Shown here one piece after another: positions 1 to 12,009 of a DNA stretch of 64,000 nucleotides; position 1 is the stretch's first letter, and every line of letters starts with the position of its first letter. Source of the stretch: Tricholoma matsutake (Eukaryota > Basidiomycota > Agaricomycetes > Agaricales > Tricholomataceae); the NCBI GenBank assembly GCA_026075535.2, contig AP026539.1, positions 4,154,001 to 4,218,000 of the forward strand, given 5' to 3'. The position numbers were made by a program, and so were the translations under genes. The notes beneath the pieces are model-generated. The model was not told where the DNA came from. It made no database searches and saw only the letters and a program-made list of their open reading frames with translations.

Positions 1-1
1 T

Positions 2-1778
2 ATGGACAGCTTGGACCCACCTGTGGGTAATGACCCTGACCCTCATGATAATAATGACAATGGTAATGATAATGGCAATGATAATCATGGCACACCATCA
101 TCTTCATCATCTTCATCATCGGATGAAGAAACTGTAAACTTGCCTATAGCCCTATGTAGGGCACCATGGAATAGAAAACCACCTGGTGAATGGTGGAAAC
201 TATGTCAACCGACTCCAGCTATACCATCCAGTGATGAAGAAGATGAGGGGGAAGATAATAATGATGGTAATGACTTAGAAGAGGCCAATATGGTATCAAT
301 ATCAGAGCCATCATCATATAAGGATGCTTTAAAGACTACAGAGGCTAGGCAATGGAAAGAAGCTGCATTAGAAGAAATAAATGCACACATGGAAAATCAA
401 ACTTGGACAGTAATGGAATTGCCACCTGGTCAGAAAGCAATTGGGTCAAAATGGGTCTTCAAGGTGAAACAGAAAGCAGATGGGACAATAGAGTGATATA
501 AAGCCAGAGTAGTTGCCAAAGGCTATAATCAATGTCCTGGATATGATTACCAGGAAATCTTTGCACCTACTATATGATTAGGCACTATTCGAACAGTATT
601 GGCTTTGGCAGCAATAGAGGACCTACACCTTCATTCAGTTGATATATCTCATGCATTTATCAATGGAGATATTGATGCAGAAATTTATATGAAGCAACCT
701 GAAGGATTTGAACAAGGTGGTCCAAACTATGTTTGCAAACTGAACAAGTCCCTTTATGGGTTAAAGCAGTCAGCACGTCTATGGAGTGAGAAATTGGGAG
801 CAGTGTTGACTAAAATGGGGTTTGAGAGAACATACTCTGACTCCTCCCTATACATTTATGAATGGAATGGCATTTGTGTTATTGTGCCAATCTTTGTGGA
901 TGATATTACCTTGGCATCTGCATCAGAAGCAGCATTGGACACATTTGTTGAAGAACTGGCCAAGCAATTTAAACTCCGGGATCTGGGACCTACCTCATTC
1001 CTTTTAGGCATAGAAATTACAAGGGATAGGCCAAAGCAAACCATCTTCCTCTCCCAGCGACAATACATCTTGAACAAATTGGAGGAATTTGGAATGGCTG
1101 ATTGTCATCCAGTGGGCACACCTATGGCTCCTGGATCTAGTTTATCAAAGGAACAATGCCCTACAACCCCAGAGGGCAGGAGTTTTGGCACAATTTAATT
1201 CAAATCCTGGAATGACACATTGGAAGGCAGTCAAACACCTATTCTGCTACCTGAAGGGGACCACAAACATGAAGTTGGTATACAAACCTGATCCCTTGGT
1301 ACAAGATCACTTTGTTGCATTCAGTGATGCAGACCATGGAGGCAATCGAGACAATGGAAAGTCTACAACTGGATATTTGGTTAAGATGGGATCAGGAGCA
1401 GTTTGTTGGTCTAGCAAGCTGCAGCCTATAGTGACATTGTCAACTACTGAAGCAGAGTATGTGGCAGCTGTAGCAGCAGGAAAGGAGATATGCTGGATGA
1501 GGAATATGTTAGGGGAATTGGGATACAAGCCATCACTGCAACTGTCAAAGCTGTTTGTTGATAACCAGTCATGCATGACTGTAGCAAAGAACCCAGAACA
1601 TCATGGGCAGATAAAGCATTTAGATTTGGCCTTCTATTGGTTGAGGGATATGGTGGAGCAGAAGATGATGATGCCGCACTATTTGCAAATGACTGAAATG
1701 CCAGCAGACTTATTGACAAAGGCATTGACAAAACCTCAGGTGGAGAAATTGCAAGCATTAATGGGGTTGGAAAATTAG
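2..1778 (+). pseudogene. Ty1/copia Pol fragment: RT and RNase H, decayed
   Basis: 3' part of a copia polyprotein that enters from before the window. After an acidic linker (about 2-330) comes the start of the copia reverse transcriptase, the catalytic FVDD motif near 895-906, and RNase H (1310-1740) with the SDADHGG, STTEAEY and HLDL stretches. In-frame TGA stops lie at 494-496 and 577-579, both where copia RTs have arginine (IE-R-YKAR and APT-x-R-L), so CGA to TGA changes are likely. Near 1175-1185 the RT reading is joined to the RNase H in another frame, and about 40 residues that normally lie there (the ALMYL..RPDIAY stretch) are missing. The reading ends at 1776-1778, followed by a purine tract and an LTR. 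Clearly non-functional. Confidence 0.93.
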
Positions 1779-1820
1779 GGGGAAGTAAATGGATTGAGCA
1801 AGTGTTTAATCAGGGGGAAG

Positions 1821-2180
1821 TGTTGAATACAGTGATGAAACACTTACTACATAATCCAAAAGACTTATTACAATACTTGTTAGATTGTAGATATTAAGAC
1901 CCAACTTTGTTTACTTCATATCTTGCTTTGTATTATAGCTATTACTTAGATTTTTGGACCCAGACGTAGGGGGTAATGCAGACGCAATATAGTGGACACC
2001 TACTTTCACCCCTCGCGGTTTCCTGGCACAACAGGAACAAACAAAAGCAGAATCCTACTATGTCTGAGAAACTAGACACGAGATTGAATTGGAATAAAGT
2101 GCAAACACATTACTATTATTAAATGTGTGTTATAAGTGTGTTGTGGACAGTAGACGGGAGTTGTTGACAAGTGTTAAACA
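1821..2180 (+). repeat. 3' LTR of the copia element, with polypurine tract
   Basis: A purine tract (CAGGGGGAAG, 1811-1820) directly precedes TGTTGAATAC at 1821, the usual polypurine tract/LTR junction. The right end is taken at GTGTTAAACA (2180), giving TGTT..AACA ends and 360 bp. Only one LTR is inside the window, so no LTR pair or target duplication can be compared; the left end is firm, the right end less so. Confidence 0.65.
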
Positions 2181-2203
2181 CTAGTAAAACTCATCTTAAG
2201 CTT

Positions 2204-2923
2204 TTAACAAGCTATACCCCCTCCCGGTTTGATACAAAAATCAGTGGTATGGCTGGATTTTTTGCAAACGGGGTTTCCGCAAATGGGTGCATTAGACGAT
2301 TTTGTTGGTTTGACATGGGCGGCGAGGGCAATGGTCGATCGGGATGCATCACACTGGTCATTCTCAAGTAGGGATTGTTCATTTTCCAGGAAATGGTGAA
2401 TGTCTTTGGAGGTATAAGGTGTGGACTCGGTCGAGGCGGTAATATCATGGGAAATGATGGAGCGTGTGTGAGGAAAATGTTCACTAAGGGAGTTAAGGAG
2501 CGCTATGCAACAGAGGAGATTGGCTTTTATATCCCCCATGGCGAATGCACGCTCAATCAGCATGCAAATCTTGTCAGCAGTCTCCGGGAGTGGAATTTCC
2601 TTTGAGCATTGTATGGAGAGAGCCTGTTGGAGCAGCTGGACCTGACGAACTGGGCCCTCCTTCTGGTGACAATCCCGAAGAGTCATCCAGTTGATGTTGG
2701 GACCCTTTGTCATATCCATGAAAGGGTGTTCAGAGGAAGATACACTCAACACAAGGAATGCATATGCCAAGCACGAGTTGGCCTTCCAGTTGGAAAGTGC
2801 TCAAGGTTCTGTAGTTGGTGGGGCTTTAATATCCCCAGTGGCATACTCATACAAACCATTGAGTGAAAGAGCAATGGTGACATCTTCGCACCATTCTTTG
2901 TAGTTAGACTTGAATTCTCCCCA
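2204..2923 (-). pseudogene. Copia-type Gag fragment with CCHC knuckle
   Basis: Minus-strand remnant of a copia Gag. It opens with NYKEWCEDVTIALSLNGLY, typical of the Gag N-terminal domain, has an in-frame stop near 2808-2810 and continues in a shifted frame from 2770 down to 2204. Near the end lies a zinc-knuckle-like C-x4-C-x4-H-x4-C (CGNPVCKKSSHTTDFC) followed by the KPGGG stretch seen after this knuckle in fungal copia Gags. It abuts the 3' LTR at 1821-2180 but is on the opposite strand, so it belongs to a different, older insertion. No LTR for it is seen. Confidence 0.72.
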
Positions 2924-3619
2924 CAGTATTGTACTGATAGTTTGATAGGTGAAACAGAGCAGTAGTGGGTTCAGAGTCAGCAGCCATGATCAAATGAGGT
3001 TTGGGTATAGCAGGGGAGAGATGTGGAGGGATGCGCTAGGCAACAAAGGAGGTCTACATGAACATATAGGGTCCGAGGCACAAAGGTGATTGATCGATCA
3101 AAAATTGATGTCATGAAGAAACGTCGAGTGGCTAGGAAGTTTCTACCATCGATTCAATGATGAAAATGGCCCATAACCTGTAGAAAATTGGTTCCTAAAA
3201 TATATGAGAATACACTCAGTCCTTGTATAAGTGACTCTATTCGATGTGTACTGTACCTAGAATATATGAGAATATACTACAAGTACAGTAAGCAAACCAT
3301 ATGAAAAGTATGAGAGTTGATGCTCACCTCAGTCCTTGTATAAGTGACTGAGGTGGTTGAGCAACTATCTCCTGTATATATACGAGTCCTGTCAGATAAA
3401 GAAGCAAAGGGATAAAGGGATAAAATGTTTGTTTAAGCACATCAAAGGGGTGCACTAAGAATAGCATATGCATCACATGCGTTGATCATTGCATCACATG
3501 CATTGGTCATCATCCTATCACAGTGTAATTCTCAACACAGAGTACACATGAAATCCAAGCTTTTGTGATTAGAAATGCGAGATCAAAATCCATTATGAAA
3601 TCAATGTGAATGCACATGT
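2924..3619. other. Non-genic stretch with a perfect hairpin and a short tandem repeat
   Basis: No supportable gene. It holds a 31-base hairpin at 3325-3355 (arms CACCTCAGTC and GACTGAGGTG), a partial copy of the same sequence near 3214-3232, and two imperfect copies of a 21-base unit starting GCATCACATG near 3470-3511. It runs into the solo LTR at 3620. Confidence 0.5.
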
Positions 3620-4049
3620 TATAAGGGCAACCTTAGAGGCCACTTAATTAGTGCACTAGCAAAGGGAAATCTGAAGTTAAAATTACGGTACATATTACAG
3701 GGAGTGGAGGCACACCTAGCAAAGGGAAATCTGAAGAGAAAACTCTAAGGACCCCTTTGCCAATGCCCAGTATATGTGAAGATTGCAAAAATCAAATAAT
3801 AGCCTAAAAATAGAAAAGGCAGAGATAGGCAGATCAAGGCCACCAAATGACATCATACCGAGGGGTAGATGTCAAGAAGGGTACTCCACATCTAAATATA
3901 AAACTGTCAACATGCACAAGTGTGATAGAAAGGGAAATTAGTAATAAAATAAGGAAAAATCATAGAAAATGAAGAATAAAGTGAGGAAAAATATAGGAAG
4001 AATATAAAAAATAGGAGAAACACATGGGGCACCCCCTAGTCTCCTTACA
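3620..4049 (-). repeat. Solo LTR (family C), copy 1, with 5-bp target duplication
   Basis: A 430-bp repeat bounded on the minus strand by TGTAAGG...CCTTATA and flanked by the direct duplication CATGT (3615-3619 and 4050-4054). A second copy, about 85-90% identical by eye, lies at 52408-52843. No coding sequence. Size, inverted ends and 5-bp duplication fit a solo LTR. Confidence 0.78.
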
Positions 4050-4054
4050 CATGT

Positions 4055-7000
4055 CAATGCAGGGCTGAAAACCCCTAATGAGGTTTATCCTCTGACTTGA
4101 GTAAGCATGGGAAATGTTCGCACCAATGTTGCAGCATTTGCCAACCCATGGCATATGTGACCATTTGTTTGCTCATGCTTATGCTCTCTATTTGCACTGT
4201 TGTTGTTCACTGTAATGTTGTGGCAATTGCCAATTGTGTGTGCTTTTTTGGGCATGCAGGAAAATTCCATCTCAGGCAGAAAATAATTTTTGTGCAAAAC
4301 AGCCATCATACTAGTCCACATCTCAGCAGCCTGTTGAGACTGCACACCTGCAGAGAGTGGTGTTGTGCATGACACTCATCATTTACTAACCTTTTTATTT
4401 ATTTACTGAACACTTTATCATTTCAGACCTTTAACTTGACATCACTGTGTCATCTTGGTGCTGTCTGACACCATCAAGAGGACTATGATGTGATTCGTTG
4501 CAGAATTGCAGGTAGATCAAGGAATGCATAGGGTTGTGGACTCCAAGTAAGTCCCTACTGTGTTGAAGGCAAGTAGTTTGCTGGGTCACTGCTCAGTTTC
4601 ATTACTGTTTATTGATGAGGTATTTCTTTCCAACATCATGTTAGTTATCTATGTACTTGTAGTTATGCAGTGCTATGTAGGTCCCCTCTGCAAACAATGT
4701 TAGCAAACTTGCAGATCCACTACCATTACTTGCAAGCTCTGCATGAACATTGCAAAATTACAAAGGGCTGACTCAGAATTAGGTTATGGTTAATCACAAG
4801 TAAATGTTACTCTTTTTTGATTAGAACCAAATTATGACAAAGCCCTAACCCTCTCTGCAAACAACAACAATCAACAAAGTGAGCAGCTGGCATTCAACTA
4901 CACTTTGATCATACACAATCTACTCTCTGCTTGCACTGATGTCTACTTGCATCTTATTGTGCTTCTCATTCCTCATCTCATCTCCATCATCAGTCTCACC
5001 GTATCTGATTCTTTGCTTCAGCATCAATGTCCCCATGGGCATGTAGTTCAGGTTTTGAAGGCCTTTGACCTATTGCAGACATGGTGTCAGCAGTTAGTTT
5101 TTGCATCATTAGATCTGGATTCATACCTGCCTAAAGTTTCCATCTACCATTGCTAGTGATTGCAACACTGTGAGCATCTTGCAGTGGCCTCCCTTGATGG
5201 GAATCACAACAAATGATAGCTGAGCTTGGACTATGTCTCCCAGATGGAACATCTGTGGTTTGCATGGATGAAATCTTTTGTGCGTAGGAGTGAGTTTCAA
5301 ATGTCTATCTTGAAAATGCTGGTTTACTGACTTTCTATTTTCATTTCCATCTCTGTAGGCAGTGAAGTACTGTACCTGGTTAGCTTCTGTGTGCACATAT
5401 GAGCAGGTGCCATTGCCATTTGCCATTACATGCAGTATACCCCCAGGATTGACTCCTTCGCAGGTGTTAAGTACTGGTTTGAAATGTCAAAGCACAGAGT
5501 GTCATATTACTTTTCCTGTGAGCCTGTCCAGCTGTCTAAGATGCCCTCTGTAAATTGATGATCAAAGTGTCCATATACCTCCCCTGCAGCATCCAACACA
5601 CTTGTGAACATCACTGATCCAAGACCTGTTAATATAATGCATTGCCAAAGATATCTGAAGTGCTGTGCGGATACCCTGTTCAACAGTTATTGAACATTAC
5701 ATCTTGTCCGATGATGTTTGTGGCTTACTTTGGCTTTTCCAGGAGCAGTGGCAACTCCTTTGATATCAGGATCCCCTGTACAGTAAAGACAGCTTCCTCC
5801 ACCATGGCCTCATTGTCCGCCCTAATGTCTATCAAACGCCATGAATCTGGATTTTTGATGGCAAAGTTGTCATACAATGTGCCACCGTCCTACCCAACAT
5901 CAATCTGTAAGTTAGATGTTCACTACTGCATTCTGGTGTTCATACCTTGAACAGGTATGCTAGATGCGCATCCCTCCCTGGAGTTGTGGTCTCTGTTGTG
6001 CTCTGCTCTAGCACGTTCCCTGGAGATGATCATAAGCACAATGGTGTCGCTCTAAGTCTTTCAGACATACATGCTCCAGCTGTGTCAAAATTCTTGTCAG
6101 AGTGATATGGTACGTCTCTTGTGTTTTCAGGTGCACAATTATTGAAACTACTTATCTATACTAGGTGCTATCATGCATTAACTTGTGTTTGCCCAAACTG
6201 GTGACAACATCTCCTCACTTGTTGTGCAGTCATCAGCATGTACCTTCCTACCTCTATGTCCGTGGCCTGATATTGCCACAGTGTTGATCACACCCTGTCA
6301 TGCCCTTGGTTATGACACTTCCCCAATGTTGCTTCTTGTTGGTTTCATACAATGGGTTGCTACATCTGGTTCATGCTTCAAACATCTATGTTGACATGGT
6401 CTTTGGCCTCATGTTCTCGATCCTATTTTTTTTACTGTCAGGATGATGGATTTTTACCCACCTACCTTGTGTGTGGTCTGTGTGCCCTTTGTGGCTTGCT
6501 CCATGCTCATGTGAACCACATGTGCGCTTCTCCTGTTAGGATGCTGATTCCAGTTATATTCAGCTGCTTCAAATTTGTTGCATATTCTCTATCTGCTGCA
6601 ACAATGTCATCATCCTGTATCAGTGGTGGATCCTCTTGATCTTACTCCACATGTCACCTCATTGGACAGACTTCTATGATGGACAGTTTCTCATCTACTT
6701 TTTGCCTTGGCTTTTATTCTCATCAATTTCATATCTGGCAACATTTATATAAACATCCTTGCAATGTTTATTGTATTCAACATCGCTCTATCTCACTCCC
6801 TCTCCTGCTCTATACCTTGTATCAGCTATTCTAAAGATGTCTCCTTCCAAATGTAACACCAAAGTTGCAAGGTACTTATATTCTTGTTGTTATTACCTGC
6901 AGCTAATATAGTGACTTACATTGCAAGCTCCCCATCCAAAAATTCATCTCTGACTCCCATAAAAAATGAGGAGTGAGTGTTCTTTAATTGCTGCTTTGGT

Positions 7001-7750
7001 ACACCTCTAACATGACATCCTCTCTTTTCAGTTATTTGTTTGATTTACTGTCATTTGCCACTTTGATCTCCAAGGAACAGTATCCCTGCTTACACCTGAT
7101 TCATTTACCATTCTGCAGCCTGGTTACAGACCACTTAGCAGCTACTACACCATTGTAAGTTCTGCTGTTTATCTGCTTAGCCTTGTTGACAGTTTCTGCA
7201 TTGCAAGCCCTGTGAAGAAACATAAGGCCATTCCTATTGTTGACAGCAATTTGTCAGATGTGTATGTGTCACCATTTCCATTTTGTTTTATCTCTCTCAA
7301 CATGTTTTTTCCTCCAGTGAGATCTTGGAACAACCATTGTTGCCCTCAAAGAAGCATGCTCAGAAGGCTCTTCCTCCTCCTGGCTCACCTGTGTTGAGTT
7401 CTTCCTCCTGTTTCTGTAATGTATGATGTTTACTGCTGTGTGGAAATATTTGCACCTAACACCTGGTATTTGTAGGCATGTGTTAGATGCTGCTATGTTA
7501 TCTGTCCCCATGTCATGGTACTCCTACCACTATCTTTATTTCCTTGTTTGGTGAAGTGTTTGTTCCTAGCTCTGTTTCCAGTGAGCATCCCAGGTGTGTG
7601 ATGTGCTTACATCAGTTGATTCATCCTTTGGCACTTATTTGATGTGTTATGAGGACAATTATGAAGACAGTGAAGGCTAAGGCTAATGAGGAAGCAGCTG
7701 TTGAATTGAAGTGTGTTTCCATCATTGTTGTCGCTGAATAATGCTGATTT
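4055..7750. other. Decayed sequence without an intact gene
   Basis: About 3.7 kb poor in CG, with many short open frames on both strands, none continuous. A minus-strand stretch at 5121-5426 resembles a coding exon (listed separately). Other parts have splice-like signals on the plus strand, but I cannot build a gene. Probably old transposon or captured-gene debris. Confidence 0.45.
5121..5426 (-). pseudogene. Exon-like remnant of a repeat-borne protein of unknown function
   Basis: About 100 codons open on the minus strand. The part HLGDIVQAQLSFVVIPIKGG followed by MLTVLQSLAMVDG reads like a folded domain and resembles, from memory, hypothetical proteins found repeatedly near transposons in Agaricomycete genomes. 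No continuous gene surrounds it. Function unknown. It could still be a chance open frame. Confidence 0.3.
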
Positions 7751-9454
7751 TTGTCTTGCAGGCTCAGCAAGAGTTGTGCTATCAAGGTTGTTCCTAGTCC
7801 TTCTCCTGAAGCACAGAGCTCTCCTACATCCACTTTGTGCCCTCATTCTTTTTTCTCCTCTTTTGATATATTTTTAGTGTCGACACTCCTACCTGTGCTT
7901 TGTCAGAGCTCACTGAAGTTGACCTTCCCGATGTTGCTGTGTATGTCTTTATTGCACATCTATCATCTCCCTGTAAATGCTGATATGTGTAGTGTGCTTG
8001 CTGAGGTTCAATGTGCAAAGGGAAAGGGGAAGGCCAGAGTTTCTTCAGGCTCTGATAGTCAGTCAGATGAGTGAGTTTGGTTTCTTTAATGTTCTTTTGT
8101 GGATGCTCATTGTTCCTCAGCAATGCAGTGGTCGCAAAGTCTGAGGGGTCCAAAGTCACATCTAGTAATGAAGCAAGCATTGCAGATGTGTCTGGTGCTC
8201 AAGCGGTCATCGAACACGCAAGGGATGGCTTGTGCATGCCTCTTTTTTTTTCCTTCTGTTTCCATTTATTCTCACCTTCCTCCAGGGATCCACCAACTGT
8301 TCCAGCCAGTGTTGCCAACTGTGCTGGCCAGGTTGAAGAGGATGATGGCATGACTGTTATGTTGTTGTTGTGCCAAGATCCCTTGTTGGCTGAGTCATAC
8401 TTATGCCTTCTGCTTCTCCCATGCATTTTCTATTTTGTTTTTTTAATTTTGTCTTTTGATTGTCTTTCCTCCAGCTGTTTGTGTGAGATTAAATCATTTA
8501 CAGGCTCCATGGATTCTGTATGGACCCCTTTTGCTGAGACCTGTGCAAACATGACTAAAGGCAAAGTTCAGTATGCTTTTCAAAATCTGTTTGTGTTTTT
8601 TGTGTATTTTTGACATATGGTTTCATAGATCTTTCTTGCAAGCTCTCCTCTTTGTCAAGAGCATGCACTATGTTAATACTGCTCAAATCAACCCTAATTA
8701 TTTGTATGTTGACAACTACTGCCTCCATGTGCATGAGAGAAAGTTGCTGGCCATATGCATCATGGTACCATCACAGAGAGCTTCCTCATTGCAGCCTGTG
8801 AATCTGGCCCTCGTCTTCTATCCACAAAATCTCCATTGCACCACTGGACAAGGATATGCACAGGAATGTTTCTGTCTGGGGTATGCTTTTTTGGTTTCAT
8901 ATTGCTGCAGGCATGATGACCCCAATGGGCTTTGGCTTTGCCACTTGGGGTGAAGGTAAAGGGGATGGCTGGAAATCTGGTTTGCTCAATCCTTCCCTGA
9001 TGCCTTTCTTATTTCATTGATGTTCCTTCTGCTATGTCAATTACAGCCCCATCTCCATCTTCCCCTGTTAGAAGCAAAACTTCAGTGCTGAAGACTGTTT
9101 CATCAGCCCTCACAGCCATTATAGCTGATTCTGCTTATGGTTCATCGTGCTCCTTTGATGATTGTGTGCTACCCCTGTCCTACTCATTGCTGTTGGCTGC
9201 TAATGTTTGGTCATAGTACCTGTTTATGATGGATGGGCATGTCATGGTCAGACTCACCCTGCTTTATGTTCATGGATGCTGATTTCAACTGTATTTCTTC
9301 TTGGCCTCTGTACTGCAAGGGAATGTCCCAGGTTCCTATCAATGCTGTAGTTTCTGTTGGTTATACCTTAAGCATGTATAAAGGTATTTTGGGGCCAGTC
9401 CTTTCATCCAATGTACAGTTTGTTATTGTGTTGTCTGTTCCAAAGCATTCTTAG
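7751..9454 (+). pseudogene. Multi-exon gene of unknown function, probably decayed
   Basis: A run of plus-strand coding-like exons with splice-like borders: 7760-8071 (ends KGKGKARVSSGSDSQSDE, then GTGAGT), about 8120-8225, 8286-8400, 8475-8575, 8640-8880, a piece after the CAG near 8910, one from 9043 (APSPSSPVRSKTSVLKTVSS), and a last exon near 9245-9454 (VPINAVVSVGYTLSMYKG) ending in TAG. Order and composition resemble hypothetical proteins that recur in Agaricomycete genomes, with a Ser/Pro-rich middle and a conserved GYTxSxY part near the end. I do not recognise a catalytic domain. Frames are not all joinable, so I call it a pseudogene; exon limits are approximate. Confidence 0.4.
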
Positions 9455-9476
9455 TGTAAAGCTGTAAAGTACACCT

Positions 9477-10016
9477 TCATCTAAAATGCATTTCTTGCTT
9501 TTTGTTGCTCTGTGTTATCTGTATCATATGTCCAATGGAATCCACAGTGAAATGATGCAACATGTTTCTCAAGGTAACACTGTTTTTCACATTCATATTC
9601 TTGTTTATACTGTCATCAATCTGTCTAGTCTCCCTCAGGTCCTCTGATGCTTTGTAAACAATCCCTCCTGACACTCCCACCAAAGCCATATGCTGTCATG
9701 ACCTCTGCTTTGCGACAAAGCAACATATGCATTGAATGGTGTGAGTGGACCTCCCGAGCTTGGCTTTGCCAGATCAACTATAACTTGTTCTATTGTTTGG
9801 CCCTGTGATTTGTAGTTGGTAAACACATATCTTGCAAATTGGCAGCACTGAACTGTGTGTTTCTTTTTGTCCAATGTCAAGTAGCGTATTTTGGATTTGT
9901 TGGACACTATTGGTGCCATATATTTGAAAGAAATCATGTCATATTGTGCCTTACTGTAAATGCCAACAAATGCTTTCTGATTGATGAAGAACAAATATCC
10001 TGTGATATGTCTAGTG
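9477..10016 (-). pseudogene. PIF1-type helicase C-terminus (Helitron-like)
   Basis: The minus strand reads NTRHITGYLFF, then ARYVFTNYKSQGQTIEQVIV, then NAYVALSQSRGHDSI. The SQGQT and YVALSQ/RSRG blocks are the last helicase motifs of the PIF1-like enzymes carried by Helitrons and their relatives in fungi. The frame changes near 9650, after which the C-terminal tail continues to 9477. The upstream end is cut by the insertion at 10021-11468, and no motifs I to IV were found on its far side. Whether it belonged to a Helitron or a host-like PIF1 gene cannot be decided. Confidence 0.7.
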
Positions 10017-10660
10017 TTAAAGGTCCAGTTCATAGGACCAAAAATGCCCATAGGACCAAACTGGACCAAACCTTGGTCTGGTCTTTTTTTCAGTTGTGGT
10101 TGCCCCCATTTGGGGTCAGTGTGGTTGCTGGTTGCCTTGTTTTGGAAATATTTGAGAACTGTTCAAAGAGTGTATAACATATAACTTATGTACTCGATAT
10201 TACAGTCACTACGAGACAATAAAGTAATTTAATTACTACTAATATGCACTATTTATACCATGATATAACAAAAATGGGACAAGCCTGATGGAAAAGCATT
10301 TGTTTTGGTGGGGGGTTATATACCCTGTGGCTGCGCACAGATCTTTTGGTCATGTACTGCCAAAAAAAACAAAGTGGCACCACTTTGTCAAATGAATCCC
10401 ATGACCACCAATCATCAATGATGCCAATTCAACCATTACTCTGCAACATCCACCACACCTACCTCAGAAGTCCTGCACCTGAAGTGAGAGCATAGAGGGC
10501 CCAAATAATGACTAGTGTCATTTGGGCCCTCAGGTATGTTTTGTATCATTTTTGATTACTTTTCTTCCACTATCACTAACTAATTTAATCTCTTTTTTAG
10601 AATATTATGTTGTGCCACCCACCTCCCACCTCCATACCCTCCTCAGGCCCTATGCCACTG

Positions 10661-10810
10661 CTGCAAGCCTCTGCTCGCAGGGTGGCAACAGGTTCTGTTC
10701 TTACATGACAACAGCAATGGCCAGCAAGCCCCACGACAACGCCATGCTCCTGCTGCCACCACTGCCATGTCACAAGCACCACCAACCCACCTACAAGCCA
10801 CTGCTCATAG
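10661..10810. repeat. Two decayed copies of the recurring palindrome
   Basis: 10661-10680 (arms CTGCAAGC and GCTCGCAG) and 10791-10810 (arms CTACAAGC and GCTCATAG) are imperfect members of the short palindrome family that is perfect at 57.6-58.6 kb. A third, at 11228-11247, has arms CTATGAGCA and TGCTTGCAG. Confidence 0.55.
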
Positions 10811-10849
10811 GGGGAATTGGAGGTGCTGATGATGATGGTAGCCATGAAT

Positions 10850-11115
10850 GGGGGATGACAAACAGCCAGGACAATGAACTGCGAGGACAACAAACAGCCA
10901 GGATGACAAACTGCGAGGACAACAAACTGTGGGTATGGCCACAATGATGAACAGCCACACTAACAAATGCTGGGAGGATGAATGCTGGGGACAACGGATG
11001 GCAGGAACAACAAACGCTGGGGATGACAACAAGTGGCAGGAACAACAAACACTCGGGATGACAAACACAACCACAAACCCAGGGGATGACAAACACCAGG
11101 GATGACAACAAGCAG
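10850..11115. repeat. Minisatellite of about 15-17 base units
   Basis: Imperfect tandem units around the core GGATGACAAAC with variants such as GAGGACAACAAAC. Open frames read across it on both strands are low-complexity by-products of the repeat. Confidence 0.7.
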
Positions 11116-11493
11116 CAATGCAGGACCCCCACCCTCACTACAAACATGAGATGGTAGGGCTGTTTTTTTTTTCTATTTCATTTTCTATTTCATTTTTCAT
11201 TGTCATTTTCATGTTCTTATACCATGGCTATGAGCAACTGCTTGCAGCATGTAAATGTAATTAGTTTTATTTAGTATATAATAGAATTAAGTTATACTCA
11301 AAAAAACACCAGCAAGACCAGTCAGAACCAGTCTTTTGGAGGCAACCAAACCGAATAGGACTGGTTCTATTCAGTTCGGCTGTGGTCCTTCAAGTGTGGG
11401 CAACAGTTTGGACCAGTCGCAGTCCATAGTTGCCTCTTGAGGGTTGAAAAACCAGGCTGAACTGGACCTTAAAATACTAGATATATATTACAG

Positions 11494-12009
11494 CTACTGT
11501 CCAATTGAAACACCCACTCCTCTAGTCTGGCCTTCATTCTCTGCCTTCTTTTGGCAGAGCCCTGCTACATAGGCTTGAGGCCAATCATGGCATGCTTGTG
11601 CATATGCTTCCCCTGAAGGGTCTAAATGCATGGGTGAAACTGTCATGAAAATACCTGGCTGTAGTTGGATGACTACAGGCTCATTACCAGCAGTCGTGTT
11701 GCACGTTCTTGGGTAGCACAAGGGGCAGTTCTGTGACCCTTCCATTAGCTGTGGTATGAGTAATGCACCTTCCTCTCCAGGATGAGGGAACAGATGTCCA
11801 GCTGCATCCCTTACTTCCTGGTTAGGATGCATGTTGCAGACATGATTGGCAATGTCTTCAATGTTGTCCCCAACTGCATCTATGGCTGCTTGACTGGTAA
11901 TTGCTTCCTTCAAGGCATTTTGAACACTCTCTGGTTGAATTGTGTGGAAAAGGAATGGAGGGATGTCCATATCCAAAGCTTCACACACAGTGAGTATGTC
12001 TCTTATCAA
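11494..12009 (-). CDS. Hypothetical ORF, 171 codons, beside the TTAA element
   Basis: Open for 171 codons on the minus strand with coding-like composition: CNMHPNQEVRDAAGHLFPHP, two CxxC-like pairs (NCPLCYPRTC) and a C-terminal part with ACHDWPQAYV. I do not recognise the family. It lies between the TTAA-flanked element (its stop is 26 bases from that element's right edge) and the DDE transposase remnant upstream. Probably part of an older transposon or captured gene; the start is simply the first ATG of the frame. Confidence 0.35.
   Translation of the reverse strand: MIRDILTVCEALDMDIPPFLFHTIQPESVQNALKEAITSQAAIDAVGDNIEDIANHVCNMHPNQEVRDAAGHLFPHPGEEGALLIPQLMEGSQNCPLCYPRTCNTTAGNEPVVIQLQPGIFMTVSPMHLDPSGEAYAQACHDWPQAYVAGLCQKKAENEGQTRGVGVSIGQ

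Larger units (their letters stand above)
10021..11468. mobile_element. Non-autonomous DNA transposon with TTAA flanks
   Basis: 1448 bp bounded by the inverted ends AGGTCCAGTTCA (from 10021) and TGAACTGGACC (to 11468), with TTAA on both sides (10017-10020 and 11469-11472). Sub-terminal regions are also partly inverted copies (GGTTGCTGGTTGCC near 10121 and GGCAACCAAACCG near 11340). No transposase. TTAA target sites are typical of piggyBac-type elements; a TAA/TTA duplication (Harbinger type) is also possible. It split the helicase remnant at 9477-10016. The inside carries a minisatellite and three copies of the recurring palindrome. Confidence 0.65.
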
